This document shows positions 7,503-17,057 of a stretch of DNA of 34,211 nt, piece after piece. This DNA comes from a virus. The DNA lies in the IMG/VR virus record IMGVR_UViG_3300042507_006027, positions 1 to 34,211 of that record. The stretch is one strand, 5' to 3'. The stretch's first letter is position 1; every line of letters begins with the position of its first letter. Made by a program: the position numbers and the translations under genes. The notes under the pieces are model-generated. The model saw nothing but the letters and a program-made list of their open reading frames with translations, was not told the origin of the DNA and did not search any database.

Positions 7503-8192
7503 ATGACCTTCATCGCTGATCTTTTGCCGGCAGCAGCCGCTGCCAGCACCACAGCCGCCAGCACTGCCGCCGCAGGAACGGCTGCCGCCAGCACTGCCGC
7601 CGCAGGAACGGCTGCCGCCAGCACCGCCGCAAGTGCGGGCGCAGCGGCCACAGCCACAGGCACTTCATGGGCGGCCCTGGCCAGCTATGCCAGCATAGCC
7701 GCTGCGCTTACTTCCGCAGGACTTGGCGTGGCAGGGGCGCAGCAAAGCGCATCCGCCCAGCGCATGCAGGCGCGCGTGCAGCAGGGCCAAGCGCAGCAGG
7801 GCCGCTTTGCCGCAGATCAGGAAGCCTTGCGGGGCTTGCAACAAAGCCTAGCCATGCGTGACCAGCTTTCCCGTGTATTGGCCGCCCAGAACGCACGATA
7901 TTCCGGCGCTGGCCTGACGCTGGATGGCACGCCGGAAACCGTGGCGGATGCCACCCGCACCGTGGCGGAACGCGAATTAGCCTTGGCCGAAGCCAATACC
8001 ACCATCCGCAGGGAACAGCTGCTGACGCAAGGCAACCTGCTTTCCAGCCAAGCAGACGCAACCGGCAGCGGCGCCGATTATACTAGCGTTGCTGGCACCG
8101 TAGGCGCTGGCGTGAACCTGTTTGACAATCTGGACCGGCAAGCCGCCCGCCGCGCGGGCCAAACAGTCAACATCAACCTCAGGCGCGAATAG
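7503..8192 (+). CDS. Internal virion protein, gp14-like
   Basis: This 229-residue protein has an extremely Ala/Thr/Ser-rich N-terminus (residues about 8-60) partly made by a 30-bp tandem repeat. A hydrophobic segment follows (SWAALASYASIAAALTSAGLGVAG), then a glutamine-rich coiled-coil region (QRMQARVQQGQAQQGRFAADQEALRGLQQ). The remainder has the NARYSGAGLTLDGTPETV motif typical of phage internal virion B-like proteins. In T7, gp14 is ejected first and makes the outer-membrane channel for DNA entry. A protein of similar size with a hydrophobic N-terminus in the same gene position fits that role. It starts directly after the stop of tail tubular B. Confidence 0.75.
   Translation: MTFIADLLPAAAAASTTAASTAAAGTAAASTAAAGTAAASTAASAGAAATATGTSWAALASYASIAAALTSAGLGVAGAQQSASAQRMQARVQQGQAQQGRFAADQEALRGLQQSLAMRDQLSRVLAAQNARYSGAGLTLDGTPETVADATRTVAERELALAEANTTIRREQLLTQGNLLSSQADATGSGADYTSVAGTVGAGVNLFDNLDRQAARRAGQTVNINLRRE
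7554..7630 (+). repeat. 30-bp in-frame tandem repeat
   Basis: Two exact 30-bp units (7554-7583 and 7584-7613) and a partial third ending near 7630, with one change (C7625), encode repeats of AASTAAAGTA. The repeat keeps the frame. It lengthens the flexible N-terminus of the gp14-like protein and is a likely site of copy-number change. Confidence 0.9.
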
Positions 8193-8194
8193 CC

Positions 8195-11100
8195 ATGCCG
8201 CCGCTAACCCCTGCCGCGCCGGAATTCACCGCCCGCGCCGCGATTGATCCCGCCGGCAATATGCCCCAGGCCAGTTATTCCCCCACGCAAACCGGCGGGC
8301 CGCAGCTGCTTTCCCTGGCAGACCGGATCAATGGCGTGCTGGCATCCCGCGCGCGCCGCGATGATCAGGAAGCGCAGGCCGCCGCCGCCGAGGCTGGCTT
8401 CAATGCGGGCAGCGCAGCACCAGGCGCGCAGATGCAGGATGGCGGCAGCCTATACCGCGCCGCCTTCAATCGCGCCGCGCTGGAAGCTTCAGGCCGGCGC
8501 CTGGAAATTGATGCGCGCGCCAATCTGGACCGCCTGGCCCGCGAACATGAAGCCGACCCCGGCGCGTTCAGCCAGGCATATCAGGCCTATACTCAGGGCA
8601 TGCTGGCGCCCATGCCGCAGCCCTTGCAGGACCGGCTGCGCCCCACGCTGGAATTGCTGGCCCAGCCCTATCAGCGGAACCTGACCGCCGCGCTGGAACG
8701 CCGCACACAAGACCAGCGTATTGCCACTTTCAATGAAGCCCTGCCCGGCCGCATCGCGGCCATTGAACGGGCCGCCGTGGCTGGCGCCACTGACCCGGCG
8801 GCAACGGGCGATATCGTCCGAGAACAGCTTGCGCTGCGCCAGGAACTGATTGCCCTTGGCCCGCGCCAAGCCTTCACGCTGAATGGCCAGGAAATCCCGG
8901 CGGACCCCACGCGCGCCGGTGCGCTTTCCGTCACGCAAATCACGGAACGCCTGCAAGGCGCGCAGGAAACCGAAGCGCTGGGCACCGCGCGCGGCCTGTT
9001 TGCCCAAGGCCCGCGCACCGAAGCCTGGGTGCAAGATTTTGAAGCGCGCGGCGAAAAGGGCGAAATCCCTGGCATCACGCCCCCCATGGCGCGGCGCATG
9101 GCTGGCGAATTTCGCCGCGACCTGGCCCAGCAGCGCGCGGTGGATACGGAAGCGCGCAATGCCGCGCGCACCGAAATTGCCGGGCTGATTGACGCCGACA
9201 AAAAGGCCATTGCGGATAGCGGCAAGCCGATCAGCGGCATCACCGATGAACAGCTTGCCCGCGCTGGGTATGACGTGCCGCGCTATCGCGCCGCCGAAGC
9301 CGCGCAGATTTCCGGCTGGCAGGCGCGGCAGGATTTGCTGGCGCTGACCAGCGCGCAGGATGCCACGGCCATTGCGGCACGCTTTGCCCCAGGCACCGCG
9401 CTTTTCGCCGCCGATCCCGCCACGGCCATGCAGGTGCGGGCCATGGCCCGCGAACGCGGCGCGCAGATTGAAAGCGCCGCGCTAGACCGCACCCTCGCAG
9501 ACCGCGTGACGGAAGCCGTAACCCGCACCACCGCCGCCGCCGGGCCATTCACGCTTGACCGGGCCATTGCCATGCTTGCGCGCCATGAAAGCGGCAACCG
9601 GCCAGATATTGGGCAGCACAATAATGGCGGCAGCGCGGGCGGCGTGCTGGGCATTACCGATGGCCTTTGGCGCGATTACGCCGCGCGCGCCGGCGTGCAG
9701 AACCTGGATAAAAACAACCCCGAAGCGCAGAAAGCCATCGCCCGCATTTTCCTGGATGATCAGGATAAATGGGCGCGCGATAACCTTGGCCGGGGCCTGA
9801 CCTATACGGATGCCCGCGCGGCCTGGTTCCTTGGCGCCGCAGGCTGGCGCGGCATGGTGCGGGCCGATCCCGGAGCCGATGCCTTCACTACCTATGCCGC
9901 CGCCGCTGGCCCTGCCCGCGCGGCGCAGGCATTCGACAATGCCGCCAATGCCACCTTGCTGCAACGCGGCGCCACGGTTGGGGAAGTAATGGGCCGGCTT
10001 GCGCGCCAGGCTGGTGAATTTGATCCGCGCCGCCCGGAACAATTCACCGTTGTTTCCCGCGAAGAAGCCGCCGCCGCTGGCCAGCGGCCCGAATGGGCAG
10101 ATGCCAAAAACGCCGAAGCCTTTGACCTTGTGCGGCGCGCGCAATTCGCTGCCATGGCCGCGACCGCCAGCCCGGAAGAACGCCGCGCCATCGAAGCCGA
10201 TTTGGCCGTGCTGGGGGACCAGGCGGCGGAGAACGCCCGCGCCATGGATGCGTGGCGCCGCGCCTTGGTGGACCGCGACCGCGCCTTGGCTGACGACGCC
10301 GCCGGTTTTGTGGTGGATAATTCCCCCACGCTGCGCGTGCTGGCAGGCGAAGTGCAGGCTGGTAATGTGCAGCGCCTGCCCGTTTTGCTGGACAGCATCG
10401 CAGCGGAACAGGAACGCCTTGGCGTGCCGCCGCAGCAGCGGAACATCCTGCCCAAGGCTTTTGCTAATGCCGTGGTCTATAGCCTTTCGCAGCAACAAAA
10501 TGATGCCGCCCGCGTGGCGCAGCTTTCGGCCATTACCGCCACCATCGCCGCGCCCGCCACCCGCGCACAATTCCTGGCCAGCCTAAAGGGTGCTGGCCTG
10601 CCGGATCACTTGGCGATCGGCGCCAGTGTGGCGCGCAATACCAGCGCCCCCATCGCCCAGCGCATCACCACGGAATTGGCAATCAAGGAACGCGACCTGC
10701 CGCTAGACGCGGCGCAGCGGCGCGGCGTTGTTACCGCAGTCAATGAAGAATTCGGCCTAAGCTCCGGCTGGTTTTCCGCCGGGGCTGACCGCTTGGGGGG
10801 CCTTCGCCGCGCCCAGGCGGAAGCCACCGGCAATGCCGCCTTTGTCGCGGCTGGCGAGCGTGAGCGTGAAATCTTGCAGCACATCGCCATGGTGCGTGCT
10901 GGCCAGGCAGGCAACACCAGCACCGGCGCAGTGCGTGAAGCCTATCAGCAGCTATTCGGCCACCGCCAGGTGATCAACCGGCCCGATGCTGGCGTGCTGG
11001 TGTCCGCCAGCGCCAGCGCCAATGCAGACCGGCTGACCAGCGGCCTAAGCGCCGTAGCCGATGCGCGGCTGACCGAGATATTGGCCGCCGCGCCAGACGC

Positions 11101-11434
11101 CCCGCAGGAAGTGCGCCGCGTATTGCGTGACCGCGTTGTATGGCTGGATGAAGGCGCGGGGAATTTCGCGCTGTATTTGCGCGGCAACCCGCAGCCGATC
11201 CAAGGCCGCGATGGCCAGCCCATTGTGGTGACGGAACAGGATGCCTTGCTGGCGGGCCTTGGCCCGGCGCCATCGCGCGGCATGTTCAGCGGCCAGCCCT
11301 TCACGGGCCGCACCGCCAGCCCGGAACCGATGGACGCCATGGATAGCCGCATGCGCCGCCAATTGCGCCGCAACCGGGAAGCCGCCCAAGGCCGCTGGCA
11401 AGACTTCCTGCAAACGGTGCCAGCCGATGAATGA
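8195..11434 (+). CDS. Large internal virion protein with lytic transglycosylase domain
   Basis: The 1079-residue product is mostly long charged and alanine-rich helices, as in ejected core proteins. Around residues 450-600 it holds a lysozyme-like domain: FTLDRAIAMLARHESGN, with Glu465 as the probable catalytic acid, then GGSAGGVLGITDGLW (the glycine-rich groove), and later AAWFLGAAGWRGM. In T7 the transglycosylase lies at the N-terminus of gp16, whereas here it lies mid-protein in the first of three large core proteins. The enzyme would open the cell wall locally during DNA injection. This is separate from the endolysin at 4640-5191. The gene is coupled to the next by an eight-base overlap. 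Confidence 0.8.
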   Translation: MPPLTPAAPEFTARAAIDPAGNMPQASYSPTQTGGPQLLSLADRINGVLASRARRDDQEAQAAAAEAGFNAGSAAPGAQMQDGGSLYRAAFNRAALEASGRRLEIDARANLDRLAREHEADPGAFSQAYQAYTQGMLAPMPQPLQDRLRPTLELLAQPYQRNLTAALERRTQDQRIATFNEALPGRIAAIERAAVAGATDPAATGDIVREQLALRQELIALGPRQAFTLNGQEIPADPTRAGALSVTQITERLQGAQETEALGTARGLFAQGPRTEAWVQDFEARGEKGEIPGITPPMARRMAGEFRRDLAQQRAVDTEARNAARTEIAGLIDADKKAIADSGKPISGITDEQLARAGYDVPRYRAAEAAQISGWQARQDLLALTSAQDATAIAARFAPGTALFAADPATAMQVRAMARERGAQIESAALDRTLADRVTEAVTRTTAAAGPFTLDRAIAMLARHESGNRPDIGQHNNGGSAGGVLGITDGLWRDYAARAGVQNLDKNNPEAQKAIARIFLDDQDKWARDNLGRGLTYTDARAAWFLGAAGWRGMVRADPGADAFTTYAAAAGPARAAQAFDNAANATLLQRGATVGEVMGRLARQAGEFDPRRPEQFTVVSREEAAAAGQRPEWADAKNAEAFDLVRRAQFAAMAATASPEERRAIEADLAVLGDQAAENARAMDAWRRALVDRDRALADDAAGFVVDNSPTLRVLAGEVQAGNVQRLPVLLDSIAAEQERLGVPPQQRNILPKAFANAVVYSLSQQQNDAARVAQLSAITATIAAPATRAQFLASLKGAGLPDHLAIGASVARNTSAPIAQRITTELAIKERDLPLDAAQRRGVVTAVNEEFGLSSGWFSAGADRLGGLRRAQAEATGNAAFVAAGEREREILQHIAMVRAGQAGNTSTGAVREAYQQLFGHRQVINRPDAGVLVSASASANADRLTSGLSAVADARLTEILAAAPDAPQEVRRVLRDRVVWLDEGAGNFALYLRGNPQPIQGRDGQPIVVTEQDALLAGLGPAPSRGMFSGQPFTGRTASPEPMDAMDSRMRRQLRRNREAAQGRWQDFLQTVPADE

Positions 11435-13940
11435 ACCGCTGATTGCCGCGCCCGCCGCCGGCGCCGGTGTCGCCATTGGGGAAGCTTTCCAGGCGCTGGA
11501 TACACGGCCCGGCCTTGGCGCCTTCCTTGGTGACATGGCCGCCAGCAGCTTTCAGGATGGCACCCTGGCAGGCCGCGCCACCTTGGCCGCCCGCGTGCGC
11601 CGCGCGGAAATTGACGCGCAGGATGCAGACCTGGCCAAGCTGACGCCGGAAGATTACGCCGCCAGCGAATTTGCGCGTGAAGGCTTGCCGTATCAGGCCA
11701 ACCTGACCATTGCCGCCGCCCGCGCCCGCGCAGAGATTTTCGACGAACGCAAGGCGCGGGAAGCGCGCATTGCCGCGCGCGATGCCTCGCCGCTGGATAT
11801 GGCGCTGGGCTTTGGTGCGGGCGTAGTGGGTGCGCTGCCCACGCCCGAAAACTTCCTGCCTTTCGCCGGGCCTGCCTTGGCGGCTGCCCGCAGCGCGCGC
11901 GAAGGGTCACGGCTTTACCGCCTGGCCCTGACTGCCGAAGCCGCACGCACCGGCGGCGTTGCAGCGCGGGCGGGCTTTGGTGCAGGCGCTGGCGCCATTG
12001 ATGCGCTGCTCGGCCAAACGCTTGCCGCGCCGCTGATCTACGCGGACCGGGCCAATTTTGGCGATGATGTAGGCTGGGCGGAAATTGTGCAGGATTTGAG
12101 CCTGGGCACCGCCGGCGGCGCCGTGCTGGGCGGCACCTTTGGCGCGGTGCTTGGCCGGCGGGGCGCAGCGGATCCGCTAGCGGAAAATCCTGGCCTGAAA
12201 TTCCGCACGCCAACCGAACAAGACAACGCCTTGCGCGCCCTGAATGCCGCAGCCGCCCAGCTTGCCGATGGTGGCGAGATTGACTTGCTGCAAATGCCGC
12301 CCGCCATTCGCAGCCAGGTGGAAGCGCTGATCAGGGAAAACCAGATTTTCCGCGCAGCGCAGCAGGCAACAGCAGATGAAGGCGCCGGCAAATCCGCCCG
12401 CGCCGCCGCGCGCCCCATTGGCGCCACGGAACCCGCCGCGCCAGGCGTGATCAATCGCGCCACCACGCCCGCCGGGCAGGAAGTGCAAAGCCAGTTTGAA
12501 GTGGTTGAAGCCGATAGCCTGATTGCATCGCACAGCCCGGATACCTTCAACGAAAACCCGGCCTTCCCGCAAGAATTGCAACCGCGTGACCGTAGCCAGG
12601 CCGAACGGCAAACCCAGGTGCGGGACATTGCCGTGATGCTGCGCCCGGAAGAAGTGGAAGCCAGCCCGCTGACCAGCAGCGGCGCCCCCATTGTGGGGCC
12701 TGATGGTGTGGTGGAAAGCGGCAATGGCCGCACCATGGCGGTGATGCTGGCCTATCAGCAGGGCCTGCCCACCGCGCAAACGTATCGCGCCTATCTGGTT
12801 CAGGCCGGGTTTGAAGACGCCGCCACCATGCGCCAGCCCGTGCTGATCCGCCGCCGCACTACGGAACTGACGCCGGAGCAGCGCCGCAGCCTGGTGGTGG
12901 ATAGCAATGTCACCACCATTGATGCGCTGACCGCCACCGAGCAGGCGCGCACCGATGCCGCCCGGCTGACGCCCGCCATACTGCGCTTGCTGCGATCCAA
13001 TGACCTGACGACTGAAACCAATGCCGATTTCATTCGCGCATTGGTGCAAGGGCTGACTGGCGCGGATGCCCGCAGCCTATCGGCCGGGGGCACGCTTACC
13101 GCGGATGGGGTGCGCCGCGTTGAGCGTGCCCTTTTGGCCCGCGCTTATGGCGACACGCCTTTGCTGGACCGCCTGATCAATTCCGTGGATGACGCGGAAG
13201 CCGGCATGGGACGCGGCCTGATGGCCGCCGCACCCGCCTTGGCCCGCTTGCGCGGCGCGATTGAAGCCGGGGATATTGCAGCGGAATTGAACGGCCTGCC
13301 TGCCTTGGTGCGGGCTGCCCAGCGCATTGCCGATGCGCGCGCCCAGAATAAACCGCTTGGCGCCATCATGGACCAGGCAGATGCCTTCGACCCGCTTAAC
13401 CCGATTGAACGCGCCTGGCTGGCCCTGTTGCTGCGCCAGCCGATCCGGGCAGAGCTTGGCCGCGTGGGGGCGGAAACCACCGCTGATCGGCTGAATGCCT
13501 TTGCCCGGCTGGCCAGCGAAGCACCGCGCGAACCAGATATGTTTGGCACGCCGCCGCCTGGCCTTGGTGACATTATGGCCGCCGCGCTGCGCCAAGCTGG
13601 GCTGGAAACAGACCCGGCCTTGCGTGGCCTTGCTACGGACAGCTACGCGCCGCCGCCGCGCGCCGCCACCCCGCCACCCGAAGCGCCATCAACCCCAGCA
13701 GCTGAAGCCGCCGCGCCGCGCGCCAGCAGCCTGGAAAGCCGCGCCGCTGCCATGGGCCTGGACATTGCCGATGATGGCAGCCTGACCCGCGCCGGCGTTT
13801 TGCTGGATGGCAATGCGCTGCCCGCCGAATTGCGCGCCGAATTGCGCGCGGCGCTGGATGAGGCCCGCGCCCTGCAAGACCAAACCGCGCGCATGGGTGA
13901 AGCCTATGACGCCGCCGCAACCTGCGTGATCCGAGGCTGA
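11427..13940 (+). CDS. Large internal virion protein with DdrB/ParB-like domain
   Basis: Start is placed at ATG 11427 (MNEPLIAAPAAGAG), giving 837 residues and an eight-base overlap with the preceding gene. An N-terminal Gly/Ala-rich helical part (residues about 95-235) may contact membranes. Residues about 355-520 contain ELQPRDRSQAERQTQVRDIA, GAPIVGPDGVVESGNGRTMAVMLAYQQG and RQPVLIRRRTTELTPEQRRSLV, the pattern of the DdrB-like ParB-superfamily domain found in phage polyvalent proteins. GNGRT (residues 432-436) matches the ParB-type GxxR nucleotide-binding signature. The protein is probably packaged and injected with the DNA. The domain may act on nucleotides or DNA inside the new host. That activity is an inference. 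Confidence 0.75.
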   Translation: MNEPLIAAPAAGAGVAIGEAFQALDTRPGLGAFLGDMAASSFQDGTLAGRATLAARVRRAEIDAQDADLAKLTPEDYAASEFAREGLPYQANLTIAAARARAEIFDERKAREARIAARDASPLDMALGFGAGVVGALPTPENFLPFAGPALAAARSAREGSRLYRLALTAEAARTGGVAARAGFGAGAGAIDALLGQTLAAPLIYADRANFGDDVGWAEIVQDLSLGTAGGAVLGGTFGAVLGRRGAADPLAENPGLKFRTPTEQDNALRALNAAAAQLADGGEIDLLQMPPAIRSQVEALIRENQIFRAAQQATADEGAGKSARAAARPIGATEPAAPGVINRATTPAGQEVQSQFEVVEADSLIASHSPDTFNENPAFPQELQPRDRSQAERQTQVRDIAVMLRPEEVEASPLTSSGAPIVGPDGVVESGNGRTMAVMLAYQQGLPTAQTYRAYLVQAGFEDAATMRQPVLIRRRTTELTPEQRRSLVVDSNVTTIDALTATEQARTDAARLTPAILRLLRSNDLTTETNADFIRALVQGLTGADARSLSAGGTLTADGVRRVERALLARAYGDTPLLDRLINSVDDAEAGMGRGLMAAAPALARLRGAIEAGDIAAELNGLPALVRAAQRIADARAQNKPLGAIMDQADAFDPLNPIERAWLALLLRQPIRAELGRVGAETTADRLNAFARLASEAPREPDMFGTPPPGLGDIMAAALRQAGLETDPALRGLATDSYAPPPRAATPPPEAPSTPAAEAAAPRASSLESRAAAMGLDIADDGSLTRAGVLLDGNALPAELRAELRAALDEARALQDQTARMGEAYDAAATCVIRG

Positions 13941-13941
13941 G

Positions 13942-16900
13942 ATGGGCGTTTCCCCCGATTGCATTGCCGCAGTGCGCAGCGCTTCAGGCGACAAGCTGAC
14001 AGATCAGGACGCCGCCGACCTGATCCGCAAGATGGAAGACTTGCGCAAGGCGGAAGAAGCGCGCGGGAACATTGACAATCTGGATGCGCGCTTGCGCGGG
14101 CTGGCAGCGGCGGAAGCGGAAAAGGCGCAGATTGCCGCCGCCTTGCGCGCCAAGCACGCCGCCATGCAGGTTATCGCCTATGACCAATCCCTGACCCATA
14201 TTCAGGGGCTGATTTCCGGCGGGCTGCGCCATGACAAGGCGTTTCTGGCCTTCCTGGAAGGCACCAGCCGCAATGTGGCAGGCGGGCGCCATTCGGTTGC
14301 GGCCACCATGCTGGCTTATCGCGCGCGCTATTTGCAGGAATTCAACCTGGCCATGGTGCGCAACCCGGAAATCGCGCGCCAGGTGCAGAATGGTGACAAA
14401 GCCTTTGCCGCTGACGTGGTGCGGGAAATGCAGGAATTGCGCGCGGGCGGTGAACCAGGCCGCACCGGCAACCAAGCCGCGCGGGAACTCGCCCAGCTTT
14501 ATGCCGGCATGGCGGAAAAAACGCGGCTGGATTTGAACAAGCTGGGGGCACCGATTGGGCGGCTTGATGGCTGGTCCCCCCAGGCCCATGCCACAGACCG
14601 CGTGGGGCGCGTGACCGCCGATGAATGGGTCACCTTTGTCTTGCCGCGCCTGGATGCGGAACGCACCTTTGGCACCATGGATGAAACCCTGCAACGCCAG
14701 ATGTTGCGGGATATCTATGACACCATTGTCAAAGGCGTGGACCGGAACGGCATGGCCGCCGAAGCCACGGGCCGCGTGGGGCCGGCCAACCTGGCCAATA
14801 GCCTAGCCCATGCGCGGGTGCTGCATTTTGCTGATGCTGATGCCTGGCTGACCTATGCGGACCGTTTCGGCAACGGGAATATTCACGATGCCATGCTGGC
14901 GCATTTCACCGCTGCATCCAAAGCCAGCGCGCAATTGGAACGGCTTGGCCCCAATCCGGTGATCACCTTGAACCGCTTGCGCGCCACGCTGATGCGTGAA
15001 GCGCCAGCCGGCATTTCAAAGGAACTAGACCCCAGCCTAAATCAAGGCGCCATTGCATCGGCCATGGCAGAAGTGCAGGGGCTAACCGCTGTGCCGGTGA
15101 ATAACCGCGCGGCGCAGATTTCCAGCGGCATCCGGCAATGGCAGGCACTCAGCAAGCTTGGCGGTGCGGTAATTTCCAGCATCACCGATTTGCCGGTGCG
15201 GGCTGCCGCGCTGACCTTTCAGGGCAAGCCCATCATGGCAGCTTGGGGGGAAAATTTGCGCCAGCTATTCCAGGGGCGCGGCGCGGGTGAACAGCGCGAA
15301 ATTGCCGCGATCCTGGATGCCAGCCTGGATGGGATCAAAAACCGCATCACCGCCGCCGGCATTGCCGATGACATGCCCATGGGCACCATGCACCGCATCA
15401 CAGAAACCTTCTACCGCTGGCAGGGCATGTCTTGGTGGTCCGATGCGATGAAGGCTGGCGCGGCGCGCGGGCTTTCGGTTGAGATGGGCTTGCATGCAGG
15501 CAAGGCGTGGGATGCCCTGCCGCCGCGCTATCGCACCGTATTGACCCAGCAGAATATCAGCCCCGCCCAATGGGAGGCCATTCGGGCCACCGCCTGGCAG
15601 GCGGAAGATGGCCGCACCTATATCACGCCGGACCGCATCGAAAGGCTGCCCCGCCAAACCCTGATTGACCTGGCCCGGCCTGATTTGGAAGCTATGCAAA
15701 AAGGCCTTGCGGACCGCCTGGCCAAGCGCCAGACCGCCGATGCCAAAGAAGCAGAATGGGTAGCGCGCCGCGCGCAAGCCTTCCGCAATAGCACTATGCT
15801 GATGGTGGCCCGCTTGCAGAAGCGCAACGCCGCCGGCGAAGCCGCCGCCGCTGACCGCGTGGCAGGCATGCGGGACCGCATGGAGGAATTGCAATTGCGC
15901 CTGGATGAATTGGCGGAATTCCAGGCGGCCATTGCCGAAGGCCGCGCTTGGGGTGAAGCCGCGCCAGACCCCGCCGCCCCGCGTAGCAGCAACACGATCC
16001 GCAGCACCACCGGCACGGAAGGCGCGCGCGTGTTTGACCCGCGCGCCGAACGCTATTTGGATGAAGGCGCACCCGCCACGCTTGCCGCCCGGGCGGAAGG
16101 CGAATTGCGCGCCCGGCTGGATGCGCTGCGCCGCACCATTGGCGGGATCAATCGCCAAGCCACGCAGGCGGAAAAAGCCCGGCTGCAAGATTTTGGCGAT
16201 TGGTGGAACCGCCGCCAGGTGGAGCTGGACCAATTCACCGCCCGCATGGAAGCCAATGCGGAAGCCCGCGCGGCCGCCACCAAGGCGGAAGGCGATAGCT
16301 ATGGCGACCAGGTGGACCGCATTTTGGAACGCACGCGCGATGCCTTGGAAGTCCGCTTGCGCGGGTTCTTTGCGGATGAAATGGGCTTTGCCTTTCTGGA
16401 ACAGGATATGCGCGCCCGCCGCTTCATGTTGCGGGGCACCAAAGGCGGCACCTTTGCGGGCGAAGTCCTGCGCTTCATTTTTCAATTCAAAGGCTTCCCC
16501 GTGGCCTTTACCCAGCGCGTATTGGGCCGCGCCTTGCAGGGCTATAACCCTGATGAACGGCTATTGCAGGCGCGCAACCTGGGCACGCTGATGGCCGGGC
16601 TTTTGGTGACGGGCTACCTTGCCATGAGCGCCAAGGATTTGATGCGTGGCTATGAACGGCGCGATTTAGACAAGCCCGGCACCTGGCTGGCAGCGCTGAT
16701 GCAATCGGGCGCCTTGGGCATTTATGGCGACTTCCTGTTTGCGCAGACCAATCGCTTTGGAAATGGAGCCCTGGAAACTCTTGCAGGCCCAACCGCCGGC
16801 ACCGCCGCCAGCGTGATAAACTTGGCCACCCGCGCCCGCGATGGTGAAGCCAAGGCAGCCGATGCGCTGAATATCGCGCTGCAAAATACACCCTTCCTAA

Positions 16901-17046
16901 GCCTTTGGTACGCGCGCCCCGCGCTTGATTTGCTGATCCTGAATTCGCTGCGCGAAAGCCTTTCCCCCGGCTTCATCCAGCGCCAGCAGCAAAGGCGCCG
17001 CGAAGACTTCGGCCAAGAACGCATCATACCCGCCACCGCTTTTTGA
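13942..17046 (+). CDS. Large internal virion protein (gp15/gp16-like position)
   Basis: This 1034-residue protein starts one base after the upstream stop. It begins with a cysteine-containing helix (MGVSPDCIAAVRSASGDKLTDQDA), followed by long charged helices. A tract of predicted coiled coil lies at about residues 580-800. The C-terminal 200 residues are more hydrophobic (LGTLMAGLLVTGYLAMSAKDL, GALGIYGDFLFAQTN, LAGPTAGTAASVINLATRA). That C-terminal region is the one most conserved among large core proteins of non-classical podoviruses and probably enters the membrane during ejection. No enzyme motif was recognised. With its two neighbours it would form the ejected core and trans-envelope DNA channel. 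Confidence 0.75.
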   Translation: MGVSPDCIAAVRSASGDKLTDQDAADLIRKMEDLRKAEEARGNIDNLDARLRGLAAAEAEKAQIAAALRAKHAAMQVIAYDQSLTHIQGLISGGLRHDKAFLAFLEGTSRNVAGGRHSVAATMLAYRARYLQEFNLAMVRNPEIARQVQNGDKAFAADVVREMQELRAGGEPGRTGNQAARELAQLYAGMAEKTRLDLNKLGAPIGRLDGWSPQAHATDRVGRVTADEWVTFVLPRLDAERTFGTMDETLQRQMLRDIYDTIVKGVDRNGMAAEATGRVGPANLANSLAHARVLHFADADAWLTYADRFGNGNIHDAMLAHFTAASKASAQLERLGPNPVITLNRLRATLMREAPAGISKELDPSLNQGAIASAMAEVQGLTAVPVNNRAAQISSGIRQWQALSKLGGAVISSITDLPVRAAALTFQGKPIMAAWGENLRQLFQGRGAGEQREIAAILDASLDGIKNRITAAGIADDMPMGTMHRITETFYRWQGMSWWSDAMKAGAARGLSVEMGLHAGKAWDALPPRYRTVLTQQNISPAQWEAIRATAWQAEDGRTYITPDRIERLPRQTLIDLARPDLEAMQKGLADRLAKRQTADAKEAEWVARRAQAFRNSTMLMVARLQKRNAAGEAAAADRVAGMRDRMEELQLRLDELAEFQAAIAEGRAWGEAAPDPAAPRSSNTIRSTTGTEGARVFDPRAERYLDEGAPATLAARAEGELRARLDALRRTIGGINRQATQAEKARLQDFGDWWNRRQVELDQFTARMEANAEARAAATKAEGDSYGDQVDRILERTRDALEVRLRGFFADEMGFAFLEQDMRARRFMLRGTKGGTFAGEVLRFIFQFKGFPVAFTQRVLGRALQGYNPDERLLQARNLGTLMAGLLVTGYLAMSAKDLMRGYERRDLDKPGTWLAALMQSGALGIYGDFLFAQTNRFGNGALETLAGPTAGTAASVINLATRARDGEAKAADALNIALQNTPFLSLWYARPALDLLILNSLRESLSPGFIQRQQQRRREDFGQERIIPATAF

Positions 17047-17057
17047 GGAATTGACCA

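Noticed and set aside
9482-10570. Long minus-strand open frame of 362 codons opposite the first large core protein gene
   Set aside because: It mirrors a clear structural gene on the plus strand. High GC creates long antisense frames, and the composition shows no recognisable domain.
15265-16485. Minus-strand open frame of 406 codons opposite the third large core protein
   Set aside because: Same reason; His/Gly/Ala-rich shadow of a plus-strand gene.
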